Source: Nocardioides sp.
GTDB taxonomy: Bacteria > Actinomycetota > Actinomycetes > Propionibacteriales > Nocardioidaceae
Length of the DNA: 5,722 bases
Assembly (NCBI GenBank): GCA_023252065.1
Contig: JAHEXO010000174.1
Coordinates: 1 to 5,722, forward strand
Reading direction: 5' to 3'
Made by a program: the position numbers and the translations under genes. Under the pieces are notes generated by a model, which saw nothing but the letters and a program-made list of their open reading frames with translations, was not told the DNA's origin and did not search any database. Each line of letters starts with the position of its first letter. The first letter of the stretch is position 1. Of the stretch, positions 4,724 through 5,722 are shown piece after piece.

Positions 4724-5722
4724 GTGCCGAGCCATCGTGTCGCCGTGGCCGCCACCGGCCGGCAGGCGCTGGCCGCAGGGCTGGGCGTGGTCGACGACGG
4801 TGGCAACGCTGTCGATGCCGCCCTCGCGTCGGCGTTCGTGACCCTTGCCACCGAGCCCGGGATCGTCAGCCTCGCCGGCGGCGCCTACGTCGCCGTGTGG
4901 CCCGTCGACGGCGACCCCGTCGTGGTCGACGGCAACGTCGAGATGCCCGGTCGCGGAGGCGACGACGCCCGAGTGGGGAACGGGATCCGCGAGCTGTTCA
5001 CCGACTACGGCGGCGGCGTGACGATGTTCGTCGGCGCCGGCTCGGTCGCCACCCCCGGCATCGTCCCTGCGTTCGCGGTCGCGGCCGAGCGGTATGCCCG
5101 GCTGCCCTGGGCCCGGTTGGTCGCCCCGGCCGTCGAGGCCGCCAGGAGCTATCCGCTGGGTTCCGCTGCCGGGCGCTATCTCGGCCACGTGGCCGACACC
5201 CTCTTCGCCGAGGACGACGAGGCTCGGGCTCTGGTCACCGGGCCGGACGGCAAGGCGTTGCAGACCGGTCAGACAGGGACGAACGAGGCGCTCGCGGACA
5301 CCCTGGCGCGACTGGCCGCAGAGGGTCCCGAGCTGTTCGCGGGGGGCGATGTGGGTCGCGCCCTCGTGGCGGCCATGACCGAGCAGGGTGGCTTGATCAC
5401 CGCCGACGACCTGGCCGCCTACGAACCGGTCGTGCGCGAGGCGCACACGCTCACCGTGGGCGACTGGGAGGTCGCGACCAACCCGCCGCCGTCCGTGGGC
5501 GGACCGATGCTGGCGGTGATGCTCGGCGAGCTGGCCCGGCGCGCGCACTGGACGTGGGACGACGCGATCGAGATCCAGCGCAGGGTGCTGGGCTACCGCG
5601 CCTCGGTCCACGACCTCTCGCCCGACCTGGAGGCAGACGGTTTCGACCTGCTGGCAGCGATCGGCGAGCGCGGCCTCGACGCCCTGCACGGCTCGTCGTC
5701 CACGGCCCACGTCTCGGCGGTC
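4724..5722 (+). CDS. Gamma-glutamyltransferase family protein (Ntn hydrolase; runs off right edge)
   Basis: 333 codons are visible with no stop, covering what would be the whole large subunit and the first residues of the small one. Family motifs: GGNAVDAALASAFV (26-39), EPGIVSLAGGAYVAVW (44-59), ATPGIVPAFAVAAERY (109-124), LPWARLVAPAVEAAR (127-141), GGLITADDLAAYEPV (222-236) and NPPPSVGG (253-260). In SSSTAHVSAV (324-333), T327 aligns with the autoprocessing and nucleophilic threonine of GGT enzymes. There is no signal peptide, unlike periplasmic GGTs, so a cytoplasmic site is inferred. Oddly, the usual D-x-R-E-x-A-P motif, whose arginine holds the glutamate carboxylate, reads DGNVEMP (69-75), and the GIGGGGF glycine stretch is SLAGGAY. 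Substrate specificity therefore probably differs from glutathione. The GTG at 4724 is the only sensible start upstream of GGNAVDAA. Confidence 0.88.
   Translation, partial: MPSHRVAVAATGRQALAAGLGVVDDGGNAVDAALASAFVTLATEPGIVSLAGGAYVAVWPVDGDPVVVDGNVEMPGRGGDDARVGNGIRELFTDYGGGVTMFVGAGSVATPGIVPAFAVAAERYARLPWARLVAPAVEAARSYPLGSAAGRYLGHVADTLFAEDDEARALVTGPDGKALQTGQTGTNEALADTLARLAAEGPELFAGGDVGRALVAAMTEQGGLITADDLAAYEPVVREAHTLTVGDWEVATNPPPSVGGPMLAVMLGELARRAHWTWDDAIEIQRRVLGYRASVHDLSPDLEADGFDLLAAIGERGLDALHGSSSTAHVSAV

Noticed and set aside
3968..5710. 580-codon minus-strand open frame opposite the DUF3800 and transferase genes
   Set aside because: It spans two recognisable genes and their intergenic gap, and its product shows no domain or hydrophobic pattern.
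1..5722. A multi-gene defence or biosynthetic system
   Set aside because: Apart from one DUF3800 gene, no effector, helicase, toxin-antitoxin pair, recombinase, CRISPR repeat or biosynthetic core enzyme is visible, and gene orientations alternate.

Overview
This window is a piece of a GC-rich actinobacterial chromosome. Third codon positions are almost all G or C, GTG starts are used, and at least one gene looks leaderless. The 5S transcarboxylase subunit and the overall gene style suggest Propionibacteriales, for example a Nocardioides-like organism. That assignment comes from family recognition and was not tested by a search. I see no CRISPR array, tRNA, rRNA, insertion sequence or phage gene.

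Layout from left to right: (1) the N-terminal 313 codons of a methylmalonyl-CoA carboxyltransferase 5S subunit, minus strand, running off the left edge; (2) a divergent intergenic region of 124 bp with a large imperfect dyad, two nested hairpins and two overlapping candidate -10 boxes pointing in opposite directions; (3) a DUF2200 protein, plus strand, probably leaderless; (4) a short convergent junction holding one hairpin that could terminate both strands; (5) an 87-residue protein on the minus strand with a strong ribosome binding site; (6) a divergent gap with a direct repeat and a weak candidate promoter; (7) a membrane-anchored alpha/beta-hydrolase with five predicted membrane segments followed by a GESLG nucleophile elbow; (8) a gap of 87 bp with two mutually exclusive hairpins; (9) a DUF3800-type protein with a DESG motif and a C-terminal QVADLLAG motif; (10) a gamma-glutamyltransferase-family protein that runs off the right edge just after its predicted catalytic threonine.

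The genes do not form one obvious pathway. The 5S subunit belongs to central propionate/pyruvate metabolism. The hydrolase probably acts at the cell envelope. The DUF3800 gene and the transferase are 30 bp apart on the same strand and could be co-transcribed. The points most worth a second look are the structured region upstream of the 5S gene, the loss of the substrate-binding arginine motif in the transferase-family protein, and the isolated DUF3800 gene. No new multi-gene system is convincingly visible.
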